NCBI GenBank assembly: GCA_963727015.1
Contig: CAVSEV010000007.1
Coordinates: 336,148 to 400,147 of the forward strand
DNA: 64,000 nucleotides
Direction: 5' to 3'
DNA from: DATFVJ01 sp963727015
Lineage (GTDB): Bacteria > Actinomycetota > Actinomycetes > Streptosporangiales > Streptosporangiaceae
Below are positions 40,730 through 50,018 of this stretch, piece by piece (the stretch's first letter is position 1; the number at the start of each line of letters is the position of its first letter). Made by a program: the position numbers and the translations under genes. A model generated the notes under the pieces. That model saw only the letters and a list, made by a program, of their open reading frames with translations, did no database searches and was not told where the DNA came from.

Positions 40730-41155
40730 ATGAGCTACGCCAGGCAGCTGCTCGACACCTGCCCACGCGCGGTCAACGTCGACGCCGGTGTGCTGGCCGC
40801 CGCCATCGACGCGCTCAGCGACTGCGCGCAGGCCTGCATCGGCGACGTCGACGCCGACTTGAGCGAGCAGAACGTGACCGAGATGGTCACATGCATCCGC
40901 CTGTGCCTGGACTGCGCCGATGTCTGCACCGCCGCCATCGGGGTGACAAGCCGCCAGGCGGCGTACGACGCCAAGGTCAGCAGACCGCTGCTGGAGGCCT
41001 GCGTGACCATCTGCAAGAGCTGCGGCGACGAGTGCGAGCGGCATGCCCGGCACCATGAGCACTGCCGGGTCTGCGAGCAGGCCTGCCGGCGGTGCGAGCA
41101 GGCCTGCCGGCGGTGCGAGCAGGCCTGCCGGGACCTCTTGGACGCCATGAAATAG
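40730..41155 (+). CDS. Cys-rich four-helix bundle protein (DUF326), copper-storage like
   Basis: A 141-residue cytosolic protein with 15 Cys residues placed along amphipathic helices (CAQACIGD, CIRLCLDCADVC, CVTICKSCGDECERH, CRVCEQAC). This is the pattern of DUF326/Csp copper-binding four-helix bundles, which load Cu(I) inside the bundle. ATG 40730 has AAGGAGG upstream. The C-terminus contains a 21-bp tandem repeat giving CEQACRR three times (41073-41135), one or two units more than I expect for the family, adding Cys ligands. Probably metal buffering or detoxification. Confidence 0.85.
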   Translation: MSYARQLLDTCPRAVNVDAGVLAAAIDALSDCAQACIGDVDADLSEQNVTEMVTCIRLCLDCADVCTAAIGVTSRQAAYDAKVSRPLLEACVTICKSCGDECERHARHHEHCRVCEQACRRCEQACRRCEQACRDLLDAMK

Positions 41156-41610
41156 GAGACCGGCCGACCGGTGCCGCCCAGCCTCAGTTTGCCGCGGACC
41201 ACGGCACACACCGTGCGGAAGCGGCGTGCCATAACGATCATTCGGGCGCGTCTTCTATGCAGTCAGCTGACCGAGACCAGCACGCAGATCGGAACTGCGC
41301 GCCCAGCTCAAGTTACGGGCCGATCACTCGCCGTGGACGAGCGCGGCTAATCGTGTGATCCGGGCGCCTGGCTCGGGGCGGCCGATAGTCCCGTCAGCCG
41401 TCCTGATGACTGCATGCAGATCAGCCGGTTCTGGCGCCCGCGGAGGACGGCGGCAGGCCCGAGCACATGCCCGGCAGTGAGATGGACGTGGGACCGCAAT
41501 TGCCGGGCGTCAGCGACGACATCGAATCCGGCAGCCCTGGGGTGGCCGGCATCCGGCTTCGACAGTGTGGTCAGCACTGGGACGAGCGTGGTCTTGCCGT
41601 CGTTGGCATT

Positions 41611-41787
41611 CTGGAGGTGGCTCTGGCCACTGGCGGCCGCGGCATGTCGAACAAGCAGATCGCCGAGCGGCTGGTCATCACGCCGAAGACAGCAGGCAAT
41701 CACCTCGAGCACATCTACGCTAAGATCGATGTCTCCAGCAGAGCCGCCGCGGCGATGTTCGCGGTGCAGCATCGACTGCTCCCCGAG
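41611..41787 (+). pseudogene. LuxR-type HTH remnant
   Basis: Contains a complete LuxR helix-turn-helix, GMSNKQIAERLVITPKTAGN, followed by HLEHIYAKIDVSSRAAAAMFAV. No upstream domain in frame resembles a receptor, and the frame continues past the normal end into random sequence. It is probably the 3' end of a regulator whose sensory part is lost. Confidence 0.55.
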
Positions 41788-41799
41788 TCAGAAGATCGC

Positions 41800-42753
41800 C
41801 GTAACCGCGACCTTCTGACGCCCCGCCCGAGGCGCCTGGAGATGAGGCACAGAGCACGACGCCCATATCCAGCAGCCCACCTGCGCGCCCATCTCCCGTA
41901 ATGACTGGCCCCTGGCCGTTAACCGCAACGCGCGGCTGCCGCTGCTCCACGCATGTTCCGGCGGGCTGGCGCAAGCCCGGCTCCGTCGGGACAGGTCGGA
42001 ATGAAACGCCAAACGGTCACCGCCGTCGATGTGGTCTGCAAGCTTCCGCTGGCCCGGACCAGACAGCTCGCCCACCACACCGCGCCGGGCAGCGATGGCC
42101 ATCAGCAGCACCTCGGCCGTACCCCGCACCTCCCGCCGGGAAGCCCGGTCGGCTAGACGTCCGTCGGCCAGGCAGGCAGCGGCAGGCTGGGCTGATTTGT
42201 GCTCCAGGCGGACCCGGTCGGCCGCGCGGCGGTGCGCAATCGTCGTTGCCGACGCGATCGCGCTGCCCTTGCCCGGCCGGACGTGGATGTGCAGCACCAC
42301 ATAGCAAGACCTCCTCGGCCCGAAACGAGTCGCACACCACACTGCGCACCACGGGAACAGGGTCGCTGCCGCGCGGGCGGGCACCGCCCCGAACGTAGCC
42401 TGGTCGCCTTTGGGGCCACCTCGCCCACAAGGGCCCAGATCGGCGTCAGATACCTGCCGGACGCCAGCGCCTGACCCGTTGCGCGGGCGGGTCGCGCGTA
42501 GCCCCACATGCTCTTCGCCACCGGGGCGGATACCGCCCGGCCGACAGGATTCCGCCCGGCGGGCCAATCCGCAACGACGCCGACAACGAACACCTACTAT
42601 GACCGACCTGATTACCCGCCGGGCCAGCCGCCGGGTAATCCATTTTGCTGGCCCGCTGGTCCGGCCGTTGCTGGCGGCCCGCCCTAAACGGGCGACCACG
42701 CCGGGCCGGCGCCTGCGCCCGATCCCCGTCAGCCCCGGAGACAAGGAGAGCTC
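41800..42753. other. Unassigned stretch with a 9-bp stem hairpin
   Basis: A long minus-strand frame here lacks a ribosome site and family resemblance and is not called. GATTACCCG / CGGGTAATC (42610-42618 and 42632-42640, loop 13) forms a hairpin upstream of the beta-propeller gene. Confidence 0.4.
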
Positions 42754-44002
42754 ATGCGACCCGGCAGGAACACTCGCCCAGGCGGCCCCGTACGCGCCAA
42801 AGATGCAAAGGAAGAGGTAACGCGCTTTGTGACACGGGGGAGGGCGGGCGCGATACTACTTGCCCTGGCGGCGGCGGCCGCGGCGTTGGTCGCAGCCGTT
42901 CCCGCGTCCGCCTCCGCCTCCGCCTCGATCCAGGCGTCCCCGGTCGTCGGGCACGTCTACGTTAATGACAACACCGCTGGAACGAACACGATCGGGGCGT
43001 TTGACCGTCACGCAGACGGAACGCTGACCCCCGAAGCCGGGCTCCCCGTTAGCCGCCGGCGGCGCCGGAACCGGAGCCGGGCTGGCATCTCAAGGCGCGC
43101 TGCAGATCTCACCGGACGGCCGCTTCCTGATCGCCGCCGATGCCGGCAGCAACCAGATCTCGGTGCTGCGGATCAAGCGCGACGGCTCACCCAGGCTCGT
43201 GCCCCATGGCGTCGTCTCCTCCGGCGGCGTCCTGCCCGTCAGCATCGCGGTCCACGATGACCTGGTGTACGTCGCCAACTCCGGTAACGGCGGAAGCAAC
43301 TACACTGGCTTCCGGCTCAGCCACAACGGCCGCTTGGAGCCGATCGCTGGCTCGGCCGTCGCGCTGCCCGATGGGTCGCAGCCAGGCGACGTGCTGTTCA
43401 ACGGCAACGGCACCAAGCTCGCCGGGACACGCGTCGGGACCTCCCAGATCGACAGCTTCACCGTCGGCGGCGACGGGCGCCTGACTGCCGCCCCGGGATC
43501 GCCCTTCCCCGCCCAAGGCCTTGGCCCGTTCGGCAGCGAGTTCCGCCCGACGAAGCCAAATCAGCTGTTTGTCTCGAACGCCCACAACGTCGGCGCCGGC
43601 ACCGGCACGATCTCGGCGTTCAACGACTCCGGCAACGCCACGCTATCGCCGATCGGATCCTCCCCGTTCACCGACCTGCAGACGGCGCCGTGCTGGGTAG
43701 AGATCAGCCATGACGGCCGGTTCCTGTTCACCGTGAACACGGTATCCGGCACAATCTCCCGCTACTCGATCGGCCCGAGTGGCGCGTTGACGCTGCTGGG
43801 CAGCACGCCGGTCGGCGCCACCGGTGGCGTCGGCGCCGTCGACGCCCGCCTGAGCCCCGACGGCCGCACCCTGTTCGTCGACGAGAGCAAAATCGGCGCC
43901 GTCGGCGCGTTCGCCGTCAACGGCGGCACCCTGACCGAGCTGGCCACCTCCCCGACTTCGCTGCCAACTGGCGCCACGCCCGCCGGCATCGTCGTCAACT
44001 AG
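42754..44002 (+). pseudogene. Secreted beta-propeller (lactonase/YVTN-like) protein, one frameshift
   Basis: ATG 42754 (AAGGAGAG upstream) opens a long signal-peptide region (AGAILLALAAAAAALVAAVPASA) and the first blade GHVYVNDNTAGTNTIGAFDR. Near 43050 one extra base throws the frame off. The correct continuation (GAGLASQGALQISPDGRFLI) is in the next frame, which then runs uninterrupted to 44002 through five or more propeller repeats (SHDGRFLFTVNTVSGTISRYSIG, SPDGRTLFVDESKIG). Apart from this single shift the gene is complete, at about 415 residues. The family includes 6-phosphogluconolactonase-like and YVTN surface proteins. It could be a sequencing error, in which case it is functional. Confidence 0.75.
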
Positions 44003-44408
44003 CTAGCCCGTTCACCAGCGCAACCCGGAGCGCCGGGGGCGTCACGCGCCCCCGGCGCCGCTCGTCCGCAGCGCCGGTGGGCACCCGGGGCCAAGGTCGT
44101 GACGCCATGGGTGCGAGGGGCGCGACGTTTCTCGAAGCCGAGCTTGTCGCGTTCGCCGGTCCCCTCGTGCCTACCAGGCCGGAGCGCATACCTCCGGAAC
44201 TCTTACCGCGCTGGGCCGGGGCATAGCCGATTTGGGCGGTGGCGTATCCGTGGCCGAGGCCGTAGTCGGCTTTGAGCCAGCCGACAAGGGCCTTGTGTTT
44301 GGTCGCCTTGGAGGAGCGGATGAGTTCGAGCCAGTCGTTGATGGGCCGGCCGTACCTCCCCTCGATGGACAGGAAGCAGGACGCGGGGCCGGGGACGCGT
44401 TCGGTCAT
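43995..44408 (-). CDS. DUF4287 domain protein
   Basis: A 137-residue protein; the first ~65 residues match DUF4287: SCFLSIEGRYGRPINDWLEL, then KHKALVGWLKADYGLGHGYATA. The remainder is low-complexity and may result from a frameshift past the domain. ATG 44408 was chosen because GGAG lies 8 bases upstream and the domain begins right after it. It converges with the beta-propeller gene, overlapping it by 8 bases. Function unknown. Confidence 0.65.
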   Translation of the reverse strand: MTERVPGPASCFLSIEGRYGRPINDWLELIRSSKATKHKALVGWLKADYGLGHGYATAQIGYAPAQRGKSSGGMRSGLVGTRGPANATSSASRNVAPLAPMASRPWPRVPTGAADERRRGRVTPPALRVALVNGLAS

Positions 44409-44774
44409 GATGATCTCCGGTTCGTGTGGCTGGGATTGTTGGTGAGTTGCCTGGTGGTCCCTGGAGCTCGGGTTCATGCCGCGGTGTAGCGCAGCAGCAC
44501 AGCGCCCGTGGCGAAGGGCCTGGTCTCGGCGAGGGTGAGCCGCGCCCTGATGAACAGGTCAGCAACGATCTTTCTCATGGCAAGCTCCGGCTGGTTATGA
44601 GCTGGGCGGTCACGAATGCGACCCAGAGCAGGGTGAGCGGCGAGCCGTGTTGGGCGTCGGCGGTGGCGTCCCCACCGCGCACAGGGCGCCGGCCGCCCCG
44701 TTCACCGATGCACCACCACGCGGGGCCGCTGTCCTGCGCTTGTACCGGCTTATCGGCCCGGCTAGAGGCGGCAG
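44409..44774. other. Spacer with no recognised gene
   Basis: Frames on both strands are short or unlike proteins; nothing else is visible. Confidence 0.4.
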
Positions 44775-45060
44775 TTGGCTGGCCGAGATCCCGTTCCTGT
44801 CGTCATGGCGCTGTACGCGGCGGCCATCCTCTGGATGACCTCGGAACGGTCACGGATCGCCCCGGCCGCGCTCGCCACCGGCACCGGCACCGTTCTGGGC
44901 ATCGTCATGTACGCGGTAGCACCGCTTGGACTCAGCAAAGCTGCCACCAATCCGTGGCTGCCGGGATCCGATATCGATCCGCTCGTGGCGCTCGCATGGA
45001 TCCTGTTGCTCTGCGGCCCGGTGGCGGGCCGCTGTCGCAGCGTGGACGTGTGCGGCGCAG
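44775..45060 (+). pseudogene. Membrane protein remnant
   Basis: One frame gives three hydrophobic segments: VVMALYAAAILWMTSERS, ALATGTGTVLGIVMYAVAPL and PLVALAWILLLCGPVAG. This is coherent membrane protein sequence with no start, and it ends in unrelated sequence (the integrase relic at 45078). Family not identified. Confidence 0.45.
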
Positions 45061-45077
45061 CCCATGTTCCACTGTCC

Positions 45078-45169
45078 TCGTTCTGGACGCTCCGCTGGCC
45101 GCTCAGACGCCGTCCCGGCCAAGATCCGCTCCCATCTCGCTCCCAAAATCGGACACCTGGGGAGGGGCG
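45078..45169 (+). repeat. Integrase 3'-end relic, related to 8129-8221
   Basis: About 92 bases match the 3' end of the integrase at 6.4-8.25 kb (shared AAGATCCGCTCC, ATCTCGCTCCCAAAA, GGGGAGGGGCG) with scattered differences and a one-base gap. It lies ~50 bp before a tRNA 3' fragment, the position expected for the integrase end of an element inserted in that tRNA gene. Confidence 0.7.
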
Positions 45170-45216
45170 GCAGGGCTGCTTACCGTACGTAGACTCTCTG
45201 ACCTGGGAAAACTCGG

Positions 45217-45258
45217 TGGAGCTGAGGGGATTTGAACCCCTGACCCCCTCGATGCGAA
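45217..45258 (-). tRNA. tRNA-Ala(CGC) 3' part: attachment-site remnant
   Basis: On the minus strand the 42 bases correspond exactly to tRNA positions 32-73. They give the loop TTCGCAT (anticodon CGC), stem CGAGG, a 5-base variable loop, the T-arm AGGGG-TTCAAAT-CCCCT, and the acceptor strand CAGCTCC with U70 (the tRNA-Ala identity position) and discriminator A. The 5' half is absent: bases 27-31 pair only in part. Integrases often leave such a 3' copy as an attL/attR core. Not a functional tRNA by itself. Confidence 0.8.
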
Positions 45259-45421
45259 TAAGGTTCTTTGTTCATATTGATTCCTGGTCAGCTGTGGATT
45301 GTCCCGATAAACTCCAGGTCAGAGGCATATTGTTGGTGCCGCATGATGATGGCAAGTGTCATTGCCTGGCGTATCAGCCGCCAACAAATCGCCAACAAAT
45401 GATCTGTCAGTTGGGAAGGCC

Positions 45422-46789
45422 ATGGGGTACTCGCAGAAGCGGAAAGGCCGGGACGGCAGGCCCCGCTACACGGCCGTCTATGAGGACATCCGCGGCAGGA
45501 GGCACTCGGCGGGCACCTTCGCCAGCAGGAAGGATGCCGACGACGCGTGGCAGCGCGCCGAGGCGAAGGTCGCCGAAGGGCGTGCCGCAGATCCGCACCG
45601 CGGGCGTCAGACCTTCCGGCGCTATGTCGAAGACGAATGGTTTCCCAATCACCGGCTGGAAGCACGTGCACGGGAGACCTACACCTACTATCTTGAGCGT
45701 CACATCATCCCGTGGTTCGGCCCCATGCGGATGATCGAGATTCTCCCGTCGCACGTGCGTGAGTGGGTCGCCAATCTCGATCACGACGGTGTAAGCCCGT
45801 CGTCCATCAAATACTGCCTGACCATTCTCAGTGCGATCTTCACGACCGCGCCGAACGAGATGGTCTTCTTCCACCCATGCAGGGGAGTGAAGACCCCGCC
45901 GGTGCCGAAAAGGATCCGGCAGATCGTCACACCAGAGCAGTTCGACCTCCTGCATGCCGCGCTGCCCGGCGACGACATGCGGCTGCTGGTGGAGATCGCC
46001 ATCGAGAGCGGCTTGCGATGGGGAGAGCTGACCGAGCTCCGGCCCAAGGACATCGACGTGGGCGCTCGGGTCCTGACGGTCAGCCGGGTCGTGATCGAAG
46101 TCTCGTCGAGGTTCCACCCCACCGGCGGGCGTTTCCTGATCAAGCACTACCCGAAAGACCAGGAACACCGCCAGCTCAGATTGAGCCACCAGATGACCAG
46201 GAAGATCGAAGCGCACATCGGGCAGCACAGCCTCGGCGATGACGACCTGTTGTTCTCGGTGCCGGGGGAGCGCGAGACGTCGGTGCTGCGGGTGGTTCCC
46301 GACCCGGACACGCTTGGCATGACCGAGCCGAATGCCGCTGGCCGCCGTTATGGGCACGGCACGCTCAGTGGTTATTCGGCGGGCAGGTGCAGATGCCGCC
46401 GCTGCAAGGACGCGTACGCCGTGTACCGGGCGCAGCGCCGGGCTGGCGGAAAGGATGCGCCACGTGGCCGGCGCGTGGTCAACAGCGACGGGCATATCCC
46501 GCGCAGGTGGTTCCGCGACAATGTCTGGTTGCCCGCGCGCACGGCCGCACGGCTGGGGACCGGGGTCAAAGTGCACAGCCTCCGGCACGCCCACGCCTCA
46601 TGGCTGCTCGCCGGCGGCGCAGACCTGGAAACCGTCAAGGAACGCCTCGGCCACGCCTCCATCCTGACGACGCAAAAGTACCTGCACACCCTGCCCGAAG
46701 AAGCCGACGACGCCGCGCTCGATGCCTTTGCGAAGGTCCGCAACCGCAAGCGCGGCGGCCCGCCACCGGCCAAGGTGCGTGGCGCATGA
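45422..46789 (+). CDS. Tyrosine recombinase / phage-type integrase
   Basis: A 455-residue site-specific recombinase that integrates or excises an element at an att site. It has an N-terminal Arm-binding region (YEDIRGRRHSAGTFASRKDA), a core-binding SAM-like domain (~65-165), and a catalytic domain with Arg in SGLRWGELTEL, HSLRHAHASWLL (H-x-x-R) and the nucleophile Tyr in TTQKYLHTLPEEAD. An insertion of about 60 residues around CRCRRCKDAYAVYRAQRR, a Cys-rich loop, lies between the catalytic boxes. ATG 45422 has GGGAAGG upstream. It lies 160 bp from a tRNA-Ala fragment, its likely att site. The next gene overlaps it by 4 bases. Confidence 0.92.
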   Translation: MGYSQKRKGRDGRPRYTAVYEDIRGRRHSAGTFASRKDADDAWQRAEAKVAEGRAADPHRGRQTFRRYVEDEWFPNHRLEARARETYTYYLERHIIPWFGPMRMIEILPSHVREWVANLDHDGVSPSSIKYCLTILSAIFTTAPNEMVFFHPCRGVKTPPVPKRIRQIVTPEQFDLLHAALPGDDMRLLVEIAIESGLRWGELTELRPKDIDVGARVLTVSRVVIEVSSRFHPTGGRFLIKHYPKDQEHRQLRLSHQMTRKIEAHIGQHSLGDDDLLFSVPGERETSVLRVVPDPDTLGMTEPNAAGRRYGHGTLSGYSAGRCRCRRCKDAYAVYRAQRRAGGKDAPRGRRVVNSDGHIPRRWFRDNVWLPARTAARLGTGVKVHSLRHAHASWLLAGGADLETVKERLGHASILTTQKYLHTLPEEADDAALDAFAKVRNRKRGGPPPAKVRGA

Positions 46790-47580
46790 ATCCCCGCACG
46801 CGCCGGGTGGCGCTTTATGCGATCGCCGCCATCGCGATCCTCGCGAGCGCCAACGCCCTCGCGCACAGTTATGCGGGGTTGTTCGGGTGGGCGGTGCATC
46901 ACCGGCTGAGCGGCTGGCAGGCGATGTCGTGGCCGGCTGAGATCGACGTGTTCCTGGCGGTCGGCGAACTGGCGCTGTACGTCGCCTACCTGGATGGCTG
47001 GCCCGCCCGGCAGCGGGTGTGGCCGTGGATGACCGCGCTGACCGGCCTGGCCGTGAGCGTGGCCGGGAACATCGGCCACATCCAGCCGCTGCCGGGCCAC
47101 CCGGTCACGCTGGCGGACCGGCTGACCGCCGCGACGAGCCCGCTCGCGGCGTTCGCTGGCCTGACGGTCGGGCTGCTGGTGCTGCGGATGAACCGCCAGC
47201 GGACCACCGGGAGTATGCACAAAACAGCCACCTACCTGCGCCCGGTGCCAGGCGCGGCAGCGGGCGCTGATGGGCTGCACGCAGCGGCGGCTGCTTCTAT
47301 GGCCGTGCCCGGCAGCGCAGCCGCCCGGGATCAATCCCTGGCGTCTGCGGCGGGCGGTGCCGGTCCGTCCCACGCGGCCGCGGATGAAGGCCCGGACCCG
47401 CGGCTGCTGCGGGAGGCAGGCGTGATCTACCGGTTGGCGGCCGAGCAGGGTGAGCGGCTCAGCCAGCGGGCGCTGGCCGCGCGGCTTCGCCGCAGCGGTC
47501 ACCGGTTCCCCAATCAGCATCTGCACCCGATCGCGGCGGCCATCGGCCTCGAACCCGCGATCCGGCGCACCCCTAACTAG
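46786..47580 (+). CDS. DUF2637/SpdA-like mobile-element membrane protein
   Basis: A 264-residue protein whose ATG overlaps the integrase stop (ATGA). Four membrane helices in the first 140 residues match DUF2637 proteins (MSWPAEIDVFLAVGELALYV, then VAGNIGHIQ), known from Streptomyces plasmid spread (Spd) genes and integrative elements. The C-terminal part is soluble and carries a winged-helix-like end (LSQRALAARLRRSGHRFPN). The overlap indicates one operon. It probably acts in intramycelial spread or in element regulation; this is inferred from family and context. Confidence 0.75.
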   Translation: MNPRTRRVALYAIAAIAILASANALAHSYAGLFGWAVHHRLSGWQAMSWPAEIDVFLAVGELALYVAYLDGWPARQRVWPWMTALTGLAVSVAGNIGHIQPLPGHPVTLADRLTAATSPLAAFAGLTVGLLVLRMNRQRTTGSMHKTATYLRPVPGAAAGADGLHAAAAASMAVPGSAAARDQSLASAAGGAGPSHAAADEGPDPRLLREAGVIYRLAAEQGERLSQRALAARLRRSGHRFPNQHLHPIAAAIGLEPAIRRTPN

Positions 47581-47595
47581 GGCAGGTGGACAGCG

Positions 47596-48039
47596 ATGGA
47601 GGAGATCACGCGGGTCGCGGAACGGCTGCGGGCCAGCAGCGACCTGGGGGAGACGCTGGCGGCGGGTTTTGACGCGTTCGAGGCGATCCGGGCTGCCGCC
47701 CGGGCCTGCGAAGACGATACGGGCCTGTTCGCGGCGTTCCTCCTGACGGCGGGCGCCGCGGTCGAGGGCCGCAACGCCCTCGCCGCCGCTCCGTCACTCC
47801 CGCCAGCGCGCTGCTCGGTGCCCGTCGGCACGCGGCCGGCGAGCATCGCGCCTGGCGCCGTCCAGGAGATAACTGCCGCGCTTGCCACGCTCGGGGAACT
47901 GCTCGCCAGCGGCCTGGCCGATGCCGCCGCGTCGGCCGCCGCTCGCGGCGACCGGGCCGCGTGCGGTGACGCCGCCCGCGCCGCCACGCAGATCCACCAG
48001 TTGCTCGCCGGAGCCGGCGATGACACCCACGTTTGGTGA
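47596..48039 (+). CDS. Hypothetical helical protein of the integrated element
   Basis: A 147-residue, Ala-rich all-helical protein starting at ATG 47596 with GGCAGGTGG upstream. No known motif is recognised. It follows the DUF2637 gene by 15 bases and overlaps the next gene by 20 bases, so the four genes 45422-50017 form one transcription unit. Function unknown. Confidence 0.6.
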   Translation: MEEITRVAERLRASSDLGETLAAGFDAFEAIRAAARACEDDTGLFAAFLLTAGAAVEGRNALAAAPSLPPARCSVPVGTRPASIAPGAVQEITAALATLGELLASGLADAAASAAARGDRAACGDAARAATQIHQLLAGAGDDTHVW

Positions 48040-50017
48040 CGTCCTCGCCTCGGCCGGCGAGCACATCGACGCTGCGATCCGCTGCGACGATCACCTGCCG
48101 GCTGCGGCGGCGCCTGAAGCTATCGGCGAACTCGGCCGCGTGATCACCGCGTTGGCGCGGCTGGCCGGAGGGTTCTTCGCGCAGGACGGGACCGACCCTG
48201 TGGCTGTGCGCCTGCTCGACGCGCGTGCGCGGGCGGCCGCCGACACGACGCTGGTGCTGCGCCAGGCCAGCGCGAACCTGCGCACCTTCGCCCAGGCGCC
48301 CAACGCCCGGGCGTCCGCCGCCGATGTGCGCCATCCGGTCGCACGTCACCTGTCCGCCGCCGCTGACGCCCTGGCAGCCGGTCATGACCTGCTGCAAACC
48401 CATTTCGCGCCCGGCCCCGGTGGGTCGCGGATCGGCAGCTCACCCTGGGCGCCGGTCATCGTCGCCGCCCCAGCCGGCGACGCGCTGCTCGCCGAAGTGG
48501 CCGCCTGCGCCCAGCGGCTCGCGCCCTTGGCGGCGCGGCTGTTGCGGCCCAGCCCCGCAGGCCCTCCGCTTCTACCTGCTGAGCGGCTGGCCGCCGGTAC
48601 GACGAGCCAGTGGCTGCGAGCCGCCGCCACGGCCGCCGAACCGGCCCTGCACGACTACCCCCCGGCCGGTGCCCAGGACATGCTGCTGGCCGCGGTCCCC
48701 GCCAACACGGCGCCTCCCCGCCAGCCACCCAACGGCGGCGAACCGGTCAGCGGCCTGTGCGCCGGTACCGCGATTTGCGCCGAACGGCTCCGCTACCTGG
48801 CACTCGCTTTCGCCAGCCGCGCCCGCTTCCCCGCCACCGCGACAAGCGCGTCCTGGCAGCGAACCGCGCATGCCGCCGCGATCATCGGCCACGCCAGCGA
48901 GCCCGTCCTGCGCTCGCTCGCCGGCCGGGCCACCCAGCTAGGCATCAATCCAGCCATCGCGGTCGGCCTGAACCAAGCGGCCGACGCGACGGCGCGGGCG
49001 TGGGCGGCGTGGCGGGATGCCGCCCGTTGCTGGGACACCGTGACCACCGGCACCCGCGCGGCGCTCACGCCCGTCGCGGCCGAAATCGGGGACCTCGTCC
49101 TATGGATCGGGCGCATCGCCCACCGGGACCCACACTGGACACCCGCTGGTGGCCACACCGGTGCGCTCCGCGAGGCGGCCAATCTCGCTCACGTTCCCGC
49201 TGACATCCCGGCCGTCCTGGCGTCGGTCCACGACGCGACCGACGCCGTCATCCGCGTCGGCGCCTGCGACCGCGAAGCCGTCCGCGAGGCCGCCGCCCAA
49301 ACCGGCCTGTTCGTGCCAACCCGCCTGTTGCCCAGCGACTACAACGTCCCCCGCCCCTTTACACCCGCCCCCGGCCAGACCATCGACGCTCTGCTGGCGA
49401 GCTACGACACCGCGATCAACGCCAGCAATTGCGCGGCCACCATTCTCGATGACCTGGCGATCGCGACCGGCGCCCCCACCCGCGCGCTCGCCGCGATCCG
49501 CGCCGCCGGCCAGCGCGGCGTCCCGCACCTGATCCACGAACCGGCCCCCGCCGCCGACCGTGCGCCCCGCGCCGTTCAGCACGAGCGCGGCCACGTCCAA
49601 CGCGTGCTGCGCAGCCTCGACATAAGCGAACCTGCCATGCTTGGACGCGCTGCCGAAATCGACAACGCCACACACGACCTCATCTGCGAAGCCACCGCCA
49701 AAACGCAACGCCGCGACGCCGTCGGCTCTGGCTCCCGCGTACGCACTCAGGGCACCCCATCAGGCTTGCGCCATCCCGCCCACCTCGCCGCCAGAGACTC
49801 GCCCAGCAGCCCGGCCGGGCGGAGCGCTGATACAGCTGGGCAAGCCGCAATGCTGGCGGCGTTGCCAGCCAGGAACCGGCCAACCAGCACGCCACTCAGG
49901 CGATCGGATTCGCCGACAGCGCGGAAGATGCGGAGCCGTGCCGGACAAGCCGCTTGGGCGCAGTTAGCCGTAGCCTGGCGGCGCCGCCAGCGTCGACACT
50001 CGCCCGCCGCTACCTGA
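48020..50017 (+). CDS. Large hypothetical protein, element cargo
   Basis: A 665-residue protein from ATG 48020, almost entirely alpha-helical and Ala-rich (about residues 1-560), with regular hydrophobic spacing suggestive of helical repeats or bundles. The last ~100 residues turn Arg/Ser-rich and disordered (RSRAGQAAWAQLAVAWRRRQ); they may be a natural basic tail or read-through after a late frameshift. No catalytic motif is visible. It overlaps the upstream small gene by 20 bases. Proteins like this accompany actinomycete integrative elements, but I cannot name a family. Confidence 0.6.
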   Translation: MTPTFGDVLASAGEHIDAAIRCDDHLPAAAAPEAIGELGRVITALARLAGGFFAQDGTDPVAVRLLDARARAAADTTLVLRQASANLRTFAQAPNARASAADVRHPVARHLSAAADALAAGHDLLQTHFAPGPGGSRIGSSPWAPVIVAAPAGDALLAEVAACAQRLAPLAARLLRPSPAGPPLLPAERLAAGTTSQWLRAAATAAEPALHDYPPAGAQDMLLAAVPANTAPPRQPPNGGEPVSGLCAGTAICAERLRYLALAFASRARFPATATSASWQRTAHAAAIIGHASEPVLRSLAGRATQLGINPAIAVGLNQAADATARAWAAWRDAARCWDTVTTGTRAALTPVAAEIGDLVLWIGRIAHRDPHWTPAGGHTGALREAANLAHVPADIPAVLASVHDATDAVIRVGACDREAVREAAAQTGLFVPTRLLPSDYNVPRPFTPAPGQTIDALLASYDTAINASNCAATILDDLAIATGAPTRALAAIRAAGQRGVPHLIHEPAPAADRAPRAVQHERGHVQRVLRSLDISEPAMLGRAAEIDNATHDLICEATAKTQRRDAVGSGSRVRTQGTPSGLRHPAHLAARDSPSSPAGRSADTAGQAAMLAALPARNRPTSTPLRRSDSPTARKMRSRAGQAAWAQLAVAWRRRQRRHSPAAT

Positions 50018-50018
50018 T

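Noticed and set aside
41073..41135. CRISPR-like or satellite repeat
   Set aside because: The three 21-bp units are in frame in a Cys-rich protein and have no spacers.
41788..42744. A 318-codon minus-strand frame in an otherwise empty region
   Set aside because: No recognisable motif, no ribosome site, composition like the shadows; kept only as an unassigned stretch.
45217..45258. Functional tRNA gene
   Set aside because: The 5' half (acceptor strand, D-arm) is missing, so it can only be an attachment-site copy.
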